A stretch of 64,000 nt of DNA from Arthrobacter alpinus (GTDB taxonomy: Bacteria; Actinomycetota; Actinomycetes; Actinomycetales; Micrococcaceae): NCBI RefSeq assembly GCF_001445575.1, contig NZ_CP013200.1:1550001-1614000 (forward strand), in the 5' to 3' direction. The translations under genes and the position numbers were made by a program. Under the pieces are notes generated by a model. It saw only the letters and a list, made by a program, of their open reading frames with translations. It made no database searches and had not been told where the DNA came from. Shown piece after piece: positions 1-7,811 of this stretch. How positions within the stretch are numbered: position 1 is the first letter of the stretch; each line of letters starts with the position of its first letter.

Positions 1-593
1 CGGACCAGAACGACGGCGGCAACGGGTTCCAGTTCTCCCCTCCAGGCGGCGGGACGAACACCACAGCCGCTACCGGAACGGTGAACCTCAACGTCATCCA
101 GACCGATGCGGCCATCAACCCCGGTAACTCCGGCGGTGCGCTGGTCAACGCTACAGGCGAGATCATTGGCGTCAACGTGGCCATTGCCTCGACCGGCAGT
201 TCTTCCAGCTCCAGCAGCCAGAGCGGCAACATTGGCGTGGGCTTCTCCATCCCCATGGATCACGCCCAGCGCGTCGCCCAGGACATCATCAAGACCGGCA
301 CGGCCACCCACGGCCAGCTGGGCGTCTCGGTGGGAAGCACCTCATCAACCGGATCAAGTAGCTCCTTCTCCATCGGCGCCACCGTGGCTGATGTAACCTC
401 CGGGAGCGCAGCAGCCAAGGCTGGTCTGAAGAAGGGCGACGTCATCACGAAGCTGGGGGATCGCACCATCTCTGATCCGGCAGAACTGACAGCTGCTGTT
501 CGCGAACAGTCCGGTGGAGCCACCGTGAAGGTGGACTTCACCCGCGGCGGCAAGACCCAGAGCGTGGATGTCACCTTGGACACCATGAAGTAG
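1..593 (+). CDS. HtrA/DegP-like serine protease, C-terminal part (5' end outside window)
   Basis: Only the last ~196 codons are present; the reading frame enters at base 3 and ends at a TAG at 591-593. The visible part starts with a Gly/Asn-rich loop, then the trypsin-fold segment containing GNSGG, whose Ser is the nucleophile of HtrA proteases, followed by a Ser-rich insert ([12 protein letters not shown]) and a C-terminal PDZ domain (roughly the last 80 residues, with [13 protein letters not shown]). This is the layout of actinobacterial membrane-anchored HtrA/PepD quality-control proteases acting outside the membrane. The His and Asp of the triad and any membrane anchor lie outside the window. 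A strong hairpin follows the stop codon. Confidence 0.93.
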   Translation, partial: DQNDGGNGFQFSPPGGGTNTTAATGTVNLNVIQTDAAINPGNSGGALVNATGEIIGVNVAIASTGSSSSSSSQSGNIGVGFSIPMDHAQRVAQDIIKTGTATHGQLGVSVGSTSSTGSSSSFSIGATVADVTSGSAAAKAGLKKGDVITKLGDRTISDPAELTAAVREQSGGATVKVDFTRGGKTQSVDVTLDTMK

Positions 594-645
594 ACGTTTT
601 GCGGCCGGCCGCGGCCAAGCAGTTTGAAGCTGCGGCCGGTTACCA

Positions 646-684
646 GCGAACGGAGCGCCACTCATGGAGTGGCGCTCCGTTCGC
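646..684. terminator. Bidirectional terminator hairpin between convergent genes
   Basis: Perfect 17-bp inverted repeat (arms 646-662 and 668-684) with a 5-nt loop, between the stop of the htrA-like gene (+) and the stop of the ABC permease (-). There is no T-run, which is usual for actinobacterial terminators. Its position between convergent stop codons supports a shared terminator. Confidence 0.75.
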
Positions 685-720
685 GCTTAACGGTGCGCAG
701 CTCTGGTGTGGCTCCGGCCC

Positions 721-2070
721 CTAGTGTGCCAGCACGGAGTCCAGAACAGGTTTAGATGCCGCCAGCCCCAGCCACACCAAGGAGATGCCACCGGCCAGCA
801 CGCCGACAATGACCAGCAACGACAGCGGCGCAAAAATCATGGCGGCCCCCGTTAGCGGAAACAGCAGAATGGCAGCCACGGCGGCCGAGCCAATCGTCAC
901 AATGCGCACTGGCGACATCACGGCGCGCTGGCGGGCGGCCTCCATGACGGAACGGGGCATGCCGAGCCGGTCCAGGCTCACGTACAGCCCGCCCCGGTCC
1001 AAGATGGCGGCCGCCTGATTCACACCGGCACTGGAAGCCACCAACAGGAACGAGGCCACCACCGTAATCAGTACCCCAGTGCGCATATCGGTGGCGAGGT
1101 TGATGTCCGCGACGTTGCCGTCGGCAGGGGCGGTGGCATCCAGGAGCGCCAGTCCGGTCCCGGCAATGACCGCAATAAAGCTGGTCATGGACAGCGAGCT
1201 GACCTGCCGCCAGGCAGCCTTAGGTGATTCCAGAATGGTCCGGGCGGCCAGCAGCCGGTCCGGCGTTTGCGCCCTGCGCAGCCCTCGCCCGGCAAGTCGC
1301 TTCAGCACAAACGGCCCCACCAGGTTCAGCAGGGCCATCCCGCCGGCAAAACTGCCGCACAGGATGAGGATCATGACGGCCACGGAACCGCTGGCCGTCA
1401 GATTGGCCATCAGTACATAAAGTACGACGGCGGCACCGGCCCCGAGCGCGAATCTCGCCCAGTGCACCGTGGGTGCTTTGGCTCTGGTGCGCACCCCCAG
1501 CGGGGAGAGCACAACTTGGCGCAAACCGATTGCGGCACTGATGGCCGCAAGGATCATGAGGGCCGCTGCCGTGGCTAGTACCAGCAGGGGATTGAGCCAC
1601 AGCGCCGCCAATCCCAAGGCCTTTCCTTGGAACGGGATCAGGGCAACAGCCGGCAGTGCCACCGCGTACAGCGCCACGCCGGCACAAATGCCCACGGCGG
1701 CCACGACGGTGGATTCCACAACTGTCATGGCGCCCACCAGCGCCGGGGTGCCACCGAGCAGCCGCAGCGTGGACAGCCGCTCATCACGGCGGCGTGCCGA
1801 CAGGCGTGCCGCCGACCCGCCCAGGGTCAGCAGGGGCAGGACCATCAGGGCCAAGGCCACTCCGGCCAGCATCTGGTAGGTTCCGGCCAGGTCGGGGTTT
1901 GCATCGATGACAGGTGTGGTGAAAAAGCTCATGGCACCGGCCAGCACTATGAGCGACAGCGCCGTGACCAGCGCAAACGCCACCACGGGCAGCGCCACCA
2001 CCGCCTTGCTGCCGGGGGCGGGACGGGACAGCATCCAGAGGATGGAAAACATGGATTTGAACTTGTTCAC
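721..2070 (-). CDS. ABC transporter permease, FtsX/MacB-like
   Basis: About 449 residues with around ten hydrophobic segments: one near the N-terminus (ALSLIVLAGAMSFF), pairs in the middle, and a closing pair (LLFPLTGAAMIFAPLSLLVI). The motif RRDERLSTLRLLGGTPALVG after the second segment is typical of FtsX-like permeases. The open frame extends further upstream, but the start is placed at GTG 2070 because it overlaps the TGA of the upstream ATPase gene (GTGA), a translational-coupling arrangement. It forms a two-gene exporter with the ATPase. Substrate is unknown; relatives handle antimicrobial peptides, lipids or lipoproteins. Confidence 0.85.
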   Translation of the reverse strand: MNKFKSMFSILWMLSRPAPGSKAVVALPVVAFALVTALSLIVLAGAMSFFTTPVIDANPDLAGTYQMLAGVALALMVLPLLTLGGSAARLSARRRDERLSTLRLLGGTPALVGAMTVVESTVVAAVGICAGVALYAVALPAVALIPFQGKALGLAALWLNPLLVLATAAALMILAAISAAIGLRQVVLSPLGVRTRAKAPTVHWARFALGAGAAVVLYVLMANLTASGSVAVMILILCGSFAGGMALLNLVGPFVLKRLAGRGLRRAQTPDRLLAARTILESPKAAWRQVSSLSMTSFIAVIAGTGLALLDATAPADGNVADINLATDMRTGVLITVVASFLLVASSAGVNQAAAILDRGGLYVSLDRLGMPRSVMEAARQRAVMSPVRIVTIGSAAVAAILLFPLTGAAMIFAPLSLLVIVGVLAGGISLVWLGLAASKPVLDSVLAH

Positions 2071-2882
2071 GGTCGTTCCGCCCAGTTCTGGCCTGTGGCG
2101 GGCTGGCTCGTGGCGAACTGGCCTGCCGACGGGTGCGCCGTCATGCCGGGAGACGGTACGGCATACTGCCCGCCCGCGCCGGGTATGAGCTGAGTGGGCG
2201 ATGGGGGAGCCGACGGCGAAAGGGAGAGTACGCCGTCGTGCATGTACAAAGTGCGGGAGCAACGGGCGGCTACAGAAGGATCGTGCGTGACCAGAACCAG
2301 TGTGCGGCCGCGCCCGGCTGTGGCAGCCAGGAGCGCGCCCATGACCTCGGCGGAGGTGTGCGAGTCCAGGGCGCCGGTGGGTTCGTCAGCGAACACGATG
2401 CCGGCACCGGTAACTTGCGCGCGGGCGATGGCGACCCGCTGCGCCTGACCGCCGGAGAGCTCACCGATGCGGCGGTCCTCCATCCCGGCCAGGCCCAGAT
2501 GGGTCAGCCAGCCAGCGGCCTGGGGCTCAGCCTCGCGCCTAGAGACGCCGTTGAGCATGAGGGCCAGAGCCACGTTTTCAATGGCCGTTAGTTCCGGGAT
2601 CAACAGCCCGGATTGGAAGACGAAGCCAAAGGCCTCGCGGCGCAGCTTGGAGCGTTGGGTTTCGTTGAGCGCAGTGACCTCGGTGCCCGCGTAGTTGACG
2701 GTTCCGGCGTCGGGCGCGGTGATGCCGGCGAGGGTGTGCAGCAGCGTGGTCTTGCCCGAGCCGGAGGCGCCCATGATGGCCACGGACTCGCCAGCGGCAA
2801 TGTCCACATCCACGTTGTTCAGGGCCAGGGATGAGCCGTAGCGTTTGGAAAGGGAGCGTGCGCTCAAAATTGTTGAAGTCAT
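2067..2882 (-). CDS. ABC transporter ATP-binding protein (MacB/LolD type)
   Basis: 271-residue nucleotide-binding subunit. Walker A is GASGSGKTT (about residue 40), the Q-loop lies in VFQSGLL, the signature is LSGGQAQRVAIARA, Walker B is IVFADEPTGALDS and the H-loop is LVTHD. 'DEPTGALD' is typical of the MacB/LolD/FtsE subgroup that pairs with FtsX-like permeases, which agrees with the gene downstream. The start at ATG 2882 gives MTSTILSARSLSKRYG; the frame is open further upstream, but that extension looks non-coding. Two near-identical 20-bp boxes lie ~90-140 bp upstream and may control this operon. Confidence 0.92.
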   Translation of the reverse strand: MTSTILSARSLSKRYGSSLALNNVDVDIAAGESVAIMGASGSGKTTLLHTLAGITAPDAGTVNYAGTEVTALNETQRSKLRREAFGFVFQSGLLIPELTAIENVALALMLNGVSRREAEPQAAGWLTHLGLAGMEDRRIGELSGGQAQRVAIARAQVTGAGIVFADEPTGALDSHTSAEVMGALLAATAGRGRTLVLVTHDPSVAARCSRTLYMHDGVLSLSPSAPPSPTQLIPGAGGQYAVPSPGMTAHPSAGQFATSQPATGQNWAERP

Positions 2883-3226
2883 GTTTCTACTGTGCCCGTC
2901 GGCGGTGATTGCAGGCATCGGGCTGTAGGCGGAACCTTTCGGCGCACCATCCACCCGGGGGATGACCCCAGACCCTCCCTCATCGATTGGGGTGTTTTCC
3001 GGATCCCTCCCTCAGCGAATGGGCATTCTAGGTAAACGCTCCTGCACCAGGCGGGCACTGAATGCTCCCATTGTTCGCTGGGAGTAAAGTTTCGACGCGG
3101 GAAATTCCAGCCGGAGCCGCTACGAACTAAGCTATTGAGGATAGACAAAGGGCGAAGCAGCCGCACCTGCCCCGGACCGGGGATCGGCGCTGCACCAACC
3201 ATCCGTCCATGACACAAAGGACAGCA
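2883..3226. other. Intergenic region between divergent ABC exporter and etfBA, with direct-repeat boxes
   Basis: This 344-bp gap holds no convincing gene. It contains two 20-bp direct repeats (2972-2991 and 3004-3023, 17 of 20 identical, 32 bp apart) sharing CCCTCCCTCA on the plus strand. A TAGAAT hexamer on the minus strand (3025-3030) lies just before the boxes in the direction of the ABC operon, so the boxes would fall at and after the transcription start if that hexamer is a -10 element. No matching -35 is evident. The etfB promoter must also lie here, but I cannot pin it down. Confidence 0.5.
2972..3023 (-). promoter_or_regulatory. Putative operator: two 20-bp direct repeats upstream of ABC exporter
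   Basis: Boxes at 2972-2991 and 3004-3023 match at 17 of 20 positions; read on the minus strand both contain TGAGGGAGGG. The 32-bp spacing is about three helical turns, so a dimeric regulator could bind both on one DNA face. Assignment as an operator is inference; no regulator gene is adjacent. Confidence 0.4.
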
Positions 3227-4033
3227 GTGGAAAATTCAGCACTGAACATTGTCGTACTGGTGAAATATGTGCCAGACGCGCAATTTGACCGACAGCTTTC
3301 CGGAGATGCACACACGCTGGATCGCAGCGAAAGCATCCTCTCCGAACTCGATGAATACGCCTTGGAAGCAGCCCTGGCGCTGACCGATGCCCGGGGCGGT
3401 GTCAAGGGCGGGAACACCGTCACAGCACTGACCGTGGGCCCGGCCTCCGCGTCCGTGGCTGTGAAAAAGTCGCTCCAGATCGGCGCAACCCAAGGGCTGC
3501 ACGTCAGCGATGAGGCACTCGCAGGCTCCGATGCATCTGCAACCTCACTGGTCTTGGCCGCAGCCATCAAGTCGCTCGGGCCGATTGACCTGGTCATTAC
3601 GGGTATGGCCTCCACCGATGGGGAAACCTCCATAGTTCCGGCGCAGCTTTCGGCCCGGCTCGGTTTGCCCCAGATCACTTTCGCCTCAGCGCTGGACGTT
3701 GCCGGTAACACGGTCACGGCCCGCCGGGACGGAGACGATTTCTCCGAGGAAATCCAGGCCACCTTGCCGGCGCTGATCTCGGTGACTGATCAGGCTAACG
3801 ATCCCCGCTACCCCAACTTCAAGGGCATCCTGGCCGCGAAGAAAAAGAAGATCACCACCGTGTCCCTGGCTGATCTGGGGATCAGTGCGGACGCCGTCGG
3901 ACATGCCGGATCCCTGACTAAGGTGACCGCGGCAGCCGAGCGCCCCGCACGCACCGCTGGCACCCTCATCACCGATTCAGGCGATGCGGGCATTCAGCTT
4001 GTCGACTTCCTGGCCGCTGCGAAACTGATCTAA
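3227..4033 (+). CDS. etfB: Electron transfer flavoprotein beta subunit
   Basis: About 268 residues. The N-terminus (NIVVLVKYVPDAQFDRQL) and the AMP-binding-type segments (GMASTDGETSIVPAQLSARLGLPQI, then RYPNFKGILAAKKKKI) are those of EtfB. The protein pairs with EtfA to hold FAD and AMP and carry electrons from acyl-CoA and other dehydrogenases to ETF:quinone oxidoreductase. GTG 3227 is preferred because an AAAGGA-like ribosome site precedes it by about 5 nt; an in-frame ATG at 3209 lacks one. etfA follows after 12 bp. Mycobacterium has the same etfBA order (Rv3029c-Rv3028c). Confidence 0.95.
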   Translation: MENSALNIVVLVKYVPDAQFDRQLSGDAHTLDRSESILSELDEYALEAALALTDARGGVKGGNTVTALTVGPASASVAVKKSLQIGATQGLHVSDEALAGSDASATSLVLAAAIKSLGPIDLVITGMASTDGETSIVPAQLSARLGLPQITFASALDVAGNTVTARRDGDDFSEEIQATLPALISVTDQANDPRYPNFKGILAAKKKKITTVSLADLGISADAVGHAGSLTKVTAAAERPARTAGTLITDSGDAGIQLVDFLAAAKLI

Positions 4034-4045
4034 GGAACCCATTAC

Positions 4046-5014
4046 ATGAGTGCAATTGTTGTTTACATTGATCAGCTGGATGCTCCGGGCAAACTTTCCA
4101 CCACTGTCTCGCAGCTGCTGACCTTGGCCCGCAGCGCTGGCGAGCCCGTGGCCGTTGTTGCCGGTCCGGTCAGTGCTTCGGTGCTGGCCGAGTTGGGTAC
4201 TCAAGGCGTTACCCGCGTGCTGTACTCGGAGCAGGCCGAGCTGGGCGCGTTCCTCGTTGCCACCAAGGCTGACCTCCTCGCACAGTCTGCAGCCGCCGTG
4301 TCTGCCAGCGCCGTGCTGATTGAAAACAGTGCCGCAGGCAAAGAAATTGCCGCCCGTGCTGGCGTCAGCCTGAATGCTGGTGTAATTACCGATGCCGTCT
4401 CCGTGACCCCCGACGGCGGCACTTTGGTTGCGCACAAATCGATCCTTGCCGGGTCCTGGACCGTTCAGGCGCAGGCTACCTCAGCCGTCGCCGTAATCAG
4501 CGTCAAGGCTCACAGCATCGAGGCAGCCCCGGCGGCCGAGCCCACCACCCCCGTGGTTGAAGCAGTGGAGGTGGCCTTCGCTCCGGCAAGTTTGGGTGCC
4601 CGAGTCGTTTCGCGCACGCCACGGGCAGCCTCCGGGCGCCCCGAATTGGAGGACGCACGCATTATTGTGGCTGGCGGCCGCGGCGTTGATGGCGACTTCA
4701 CGCCGATCGAAGAGCTCGCGGACGTCTTGGGTGCCGCAGTTGGTGCCTCACGTGCGGCCACCGATGCGGGCTGGATTTCCCACGCTTCGCAGGTGGGTCA
4801 GACGGGCAAGAAGGTGTCCCCGCAGCTGTACATCTCGGTGGGTATTTCCGGTGCCATTCAGCAGAAGGCTGGCATGCAGACCTCCAAGCTGATTGTGGCC
4901 GTGAATAAGGACGCCGAATCGCCCATCTTCGAAATTGCAGACTTCGGCATTGTGGGCGACCTGTTCAAGGTGTTGCCTCAGGCCGTTGAGGAAATCAAGA
5001 AGCGCCGCGCCTAG
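4046..5014 (+). CDS. etfA: Electron transfer flavoprotein alpha subunit
   Basis: 322 residues, the normal length. The C-terminal FAD domain is complete: GGRGVDGDF, SRAATDAGW, QVGQTGKKVSP, LYISVGISGAIQ, and AVNKDAESPIFEIADFGIVGDL near the end, which are FAD-contacting motifs of EtfA. AAGGAA lies 5-8 nt before ATG 4046. It is the second gene of the etfBA operon. Immediately after the stop is a 27-bp-arm palindrome that also carries the end of the convergent AbiEi-like gene. Confidence 0.96.
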   Translation: MSAIVVYIDQLDAPGKLSTTVSQLLTLARSAGEPVAVVAGPVSASVLAELGTQGVTRVLYSEQAELGAFLVATKADLLAQSAAAVSASAVLIENSAAGKEIAARAGVSLNAGVITDAVSVTPDGGTLVAHKSILAGSWTVQAQATSAVAVISVKAHSIEAAPAAEPTTPVVEAVEVAFAPASLGARVVSRTPRAASGRPELEDARIIVAGGRGVDGDFTPIEELADVLGAAVGASRAATDAGWISHASQVGQTGKKVSPQLYISVGISGAIQQKAGMQTSKLIVAVNKDAESPIFEIADFGIVGDLFKVLPQAVEEIKKRRA

Positions 5015-5023
5015 CGTTTCCAT

Positions 5024-5093
5024 AAAAGCGCTGCCGTTTGACGTTTTCGCCATGGTTTGAACCCTAGCGAAAACGTCAAACGGCAGCGCTTTT
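5024..5093. repeat. Long palindrome, copy 1 (27-bp arms), overlapping the end of the AbiEi-like gene
   Basis: Perfect inverted repeat: arms 5024-5050 and 5067-5093 with a 16-nt loop. It sits between the convergent stops of etfA and the AbiEi-like gene. The last six sense codons (HKSAAV) and the stop of that gene lie inside the right arm or at its edge. A related copy lies beyond the other end of the gene (6223-6272): both share TTTGACGTTTTCGC / GCGAAAACGTCAAA arms, a 16-nt loop with ATGGTT, and an outer GCAGCGCTTT. It can act as a bidirectional terminator, but the paired occurrence suggests a repeat family. Confidence 0.85.
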
Positions 5094-6098
5094 GTGTGCC
5101 TGCGGGAGTCCGGCCTGGCGCAAGAGCCTGGCCAACTGGGCCGTATTCCGCATTTCCGCCCAGCCCCACCGTGCAAAGGACACGCCTTGGGCCCTGATCT
5201 GATCTTCACGTTTTTTCTCGGCAATGATCCGGTCAGCGGTTGACAGGCCGCCGCCCCAGCCAGACCGCAGGTATTTGCCCAGTCCGTCGAATTCGCCGGC
5301 CACCTTTTGTTTGTCGAACCAGAAATCGACTAACGCGTTTCTGCCGGTGGACAGAACAAACGTTTTCTGCAGGACGGGCGTGGGAAAACCCAGTTGAAAC
5401 ATTCTCACGCGGCTAATCGACTCCCCGGCAGAACCAGACAGAGCCGACGCGAAATTGATGACGGCAAGGGCTCGTTGCCGTGCTGCGTGAGTGGGCAGCG
5501 AGGACGCACCAGCACGCAACTGTTCAAGTGACAGTGGAGGGCCTTGTGGAACGTCGGGTCCCCACACCGGAACCTGATCAAAGGGCGATGAGTCACGTGG
5601 TGCAAAGACGTTGACCTGGTTGTTCCAGTCAAAAGGCCGAAGACTCGAATCGCAGATGGCGACGGCGTAGGCGAAGGAGAGCTTGTTGATCAGTTCCAAC
5701 GTCGTGGTGAGTTTATCGGTCACCAGGAAGGGTCCACATCGCACCACCCCCTCCGACAGCGAGCCGAGGCGGCGGACTACTCCATTGGCGCTGCGTCCTC
5801 CGGCGGTTACCTCTGTCACGGCATACAGTTTTTGGGGAGTACCTACAATCCACAGACCCCATAAGAGAGCTGCAGTGGCGCCGCAGAGCACTGGTTCCTT
5901 GGTTGACAACTGCTCAAAGGCCAGCGCCCTTAACCCGTACTTTTCCCTGGCGGTGAGTTTTTCCCATTCCGCGGCTGACAGGTAGAAGCCGCGCCGAACC
6001 CGGACAAGTTCACCACGGTGGACACGAGTAGCCAAGGTGCGGCGGTCCTTGCCCAGACGATCGTAATCCGCTGAGCTGATGAGCTGGGGCATATTCAT
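5076..6098 (-). CDS. AbiEi-like/DUF559-type protein (wHTH N-terminus, endonuclease-fold-like C-terminus)
   Basis: About 340 residues. The N-terminal ~70 (LISSADYDRLGK...RGELVRVRRGFYLS) look like the winged-helix 'AbiEi antitoxin' N-domain. The C-terminal part has ALVDFWFDKQKVAGEFDGLGKY (broken here only by residue context) around residues 250-275 and then AEKKREDQIRAQG, resembling the Vsr/DUF559 PD-(D/E)xK-like pattern: an Asp, then an E-x-D-G, then a Lys. Such proteins are common in Actinobacteria and usually auto-annotated as AbiEi-family; biochemical role is unknown. No AbiEii toxin gene is adjacent. Start at ATG 6098 or 6092. The gene is bracketed by two related palindromes. Confidence 0.7.
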   Translation of the reverse strand: MNMPQLISSADYDRLGKDRRTLATRVHRGELVRVRRGFYLSAAEWEKLTAREKYGLRALAFEQLSTKEPVLCGATAALLWGLWIVGTPQKLYAVTEVTAGGRSANGVVRRLGSLSEGVVRCGPFLVTDKLTTTLELINKLSFAYAVAICDSSLRPFDWNNQVNVFAPRDSSPFDQVPVWGPDVPQGPPLSLEQLRAGASSLPTHAARQRALAVINFASALSGSAGESISRVRMFQLGFPTPVLQKTFVLSTGRNALVDFWFDKQKVAGEFDGLGKYLRSGWGGGLSTADRIIAEKKREDQIRAQGVSFARWGWAEMRNTAQLARLLRQAGLPQAHKSAAV

Positions 6099-6222
6099 GA
6101 CGCCAAGCCTGACACTGGCGGCCGGAGCAGGAAAGAGCCCGCACTGCATTTGTGGAAACCCGGGGCTCCTGCCGCAGCTGTGCAGGAACAACGGCAACTA
6201 CCGGCACCGCTGGCTTTCGCGC

Positions 6223-6272
6223 CACTTTGACGTTTTCGCTATGGTTCAAACTGTGGCGAAAACGTCAAAGTG
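6223..6272. repeat. Long palindrome, copy 2 (17-bp arms), upstream of the AbiEi-like gene
   Basis: Perfect arms 6223-6239 and 6256-6272 separated by a 16-nt loop. It matches copy 1 (5024-5093) at about 38 of 44 positions across the core, and the homology continues into CAGCGCTTT on the right. A further GAAAGTGGCGC / GCGCCAC outer pairing is visible. It separates the AbiEi-like gene from the SAM methyltransferase gene; both are on the minus strand, so it is not only a convergent terminator. Confidence 0.8.
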
Positions 6273-6307
6273 CAGCGCTTTACGAAAGTGGCGCGTAGCT
6301 GGGTGGA

Positions 6308-7114
6308 TTAGACCCGCGGGACCGAGGCTGTGGCGATCATGGCGTCAGAGTTCATTTCAATCATCGGACCCACTGACTTCATGAATTCGCGCCGGACGCG
6401 GGCAATTGCTTCGGGGTCGCGGGGGAGCAGGGTGCGCCAGCCACTGCCCATGACCAGGTTCCAGGCCATGGCGTCATCCACCGTGAGAGTCAGCGGGTGT
6501 GTCGCAATGCTGATGTCTTCCAAACCCCGCTCGCTGAGCCATGAGGCCAACTTTTCTACGGAATTTACGCGTGCCATGTTCTGGTTTGGCAACGGGACTA
6601 CACCGGTCAGACGGGGACGTTCCTTGATGGCCGCCTCGAGGATGAGGCCTGCGAAGGGTTCCAGCGCTCCCTCGATCCAGGTGCTCAGGACAATGCGCCC
6701 ACCGGGGCGCAGCATGGAGGCCAGATGTTCGACGCCTGCTTCCATGTTGGAGAAGAAGAACATGCTGTAGGAGCACAGCACCGCGTCAAAGGTGCGGTGG
6801 CCGCGCCACTCGGTCACGTCTGCTTCGGTGAGCGTGGCATTGAGGATGCCGCGCTCGCCCAAGTTGGCCGCCGCGATGCGCAGCAACCCGGTGGAGAGGT
6901 CGACGCCGTCGACCGTTCCGGACGGGCCAACGGCCAAAGCGGCGGGAAGAGTTGCCGCACCGGTTCCACAGCAAGCATCCAGAACCTTTTCGCCGGGCTG
7001 CAGCACAGCGGCCTCAACCACGTCGCGGCCCATGGGGTCCCAGAGCTTGTCTGCCCAGGCCTCAAATTGCAAGGCTCCGTCGGTGAACGCCAAGCCAGGA
7101 TCGCGAGCGGACAT
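6308..7114 (-). CDS. Class I SAM-dependent methyltransferase (substrate unknown)
   Basis: About 268 residues with a Rossmann-fold SAM site: VLDACCGTGAATLPAAL (motif I), GVDLSTGLL (motif II acidic residue), EADVTEW, then FDAVLCSYSMFFF and LRPGGRIVLSTW. It resembles the UbiE/Methyltransf_11/25 group acting on small molecules. ATG 7114 is chosen because GGAGG lies 6 nt upstream; the longer frame has no support. I see no partner gene pointing to a substrate. Confidence 0.85.
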   Translation of the reverse strand: MSARDPGLAFTDGALQFEAWADKLWDPMGRDVVEAAVLQPGEKVLDACCGTGAATLPAALAVGPSGTVDGVDLSTGLLRIAAANLGERGILNATLTEADVTEWRGHRTFDAVLCSYSMFFFSNMEAGVEHLASMLRPGGRIVLSTWIEGALEPFAGLILEAAIKERPRLTGVVPLPNQNMARVNSVEKLASWLSERGLEDISIATHPLTLTVDDAMAWNLVMGSGWRTLLPRDPEAIARVRREFMKSVGPMIEMNSDAMIATASVPRV

Positions 7115-7172
7115 GCATACCTCCAGTAGATGATGACAGGTGGCCGCCAGGGTGCCCGGCGGCGGGTGCGGA

Positions 7173-7646
7173 CTAGGCCTGGATTTGCGCCCCGGCAAAG
7201 CCGTTTTGGCGCCAGGCCTCGAAGACAGCGATAGAGGCAGCGTTGGCCAGATTCAGGGACCGCAGCGCTGGCAGCATGGGCAGGCGGACCCGGGCAGTGA
7301 TGTGCGGATCGGCCTTGACCTCCACCGGCAAGCCATCGGATTCGCGGCCAAAGAGCAGCACGTCGCCCGGTTGGTAGGCGATGTCCGTGTAGCTGGCCTC
7401 GCCGTCTGATGTGAAGGCGAAGACCCGCTCCGGAGCCAACGAGGTCCACGCGGCATCGAGCGATTTGTGGACCGTGACGACGGCAAGATCGTGATAGTCG
7501 AGCCCTGCTCGGCGAAGTTTGGCATCTGAAAAGTCGAAGCCCAAGGGTTCCACTAGATGCAGTTCGGCGCCGGTAATGGCGGCCAATCGGATGGCATTGC
7601 CCGTGTTGCCGGGGATCTCGGGCGTCAGGAATAGGATGCGAAACAC
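7173..7646 (-). CDS. trmL: tRNA (cytidine(34)-2'-O)-methyltransferase, TrmL-like SPOUT enzyme
   Basis: 157 residues, the TrmL/YibK length. It begins FRILFLTPEIPGNTGNAIRLAA and ends with the trefoil-knot SAM site: LLFGRESDGLP, then LPMLPALRSLNLANAASIAVFEAWRQ. TrmL methylates the wobble-base ribose of tRNA-Leu isoacceptors. Start GTG 7646 follows an AGGAT element by about 6 nt. It lies 58 bp upstream of the SAM methyltransferase and may be cotranscribed with it. Confidence 0.9.
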   Translation of the reverse strand: MFRILFLTPEIPGNTGNAIRLAAITGAELHLVEPLGFDFSDAKLRRAGLDYHDLAVVTVHKSLDAAWTSLAPERVFAFTSDGEASYTDIAYQPGDVLLFGRESDGLPVEVKADPHITARVRLPMLPALRSLNLANAASIAVFEAWRQNGFAGAQIQA

Positions 7647-7811
7647 GTCTTTTATCCTACCGCCGGGGGCGGGCTGCCGAGACCCACCGCGGACCCTGAC
7701 GTGGAAATGGCCGCGGCGGCGTCTGCGGCAGGGTTCTGGACTCGAGTCCGGCAGGGTCCCAGAAGCTAACATGACATCGACCGCGGAGGGGAAGTGCGCG
7801 GAGGGAAAGCG

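Noticed and set aside
5024..6272. Insertion sequence with terminal inverted repeats
   Set aside because: The flanking elements are internal palindromes in the same orientation, not terminal inverted repeats, and no transposase or target-site duplication is evident.
7738..7749. GGACTCGAGTCC 12-bp palindrome between trmL and the J-domain gene
   Set aside because: A single short palindrome in a GC-rich gap has no partner or context; kept only as a note.
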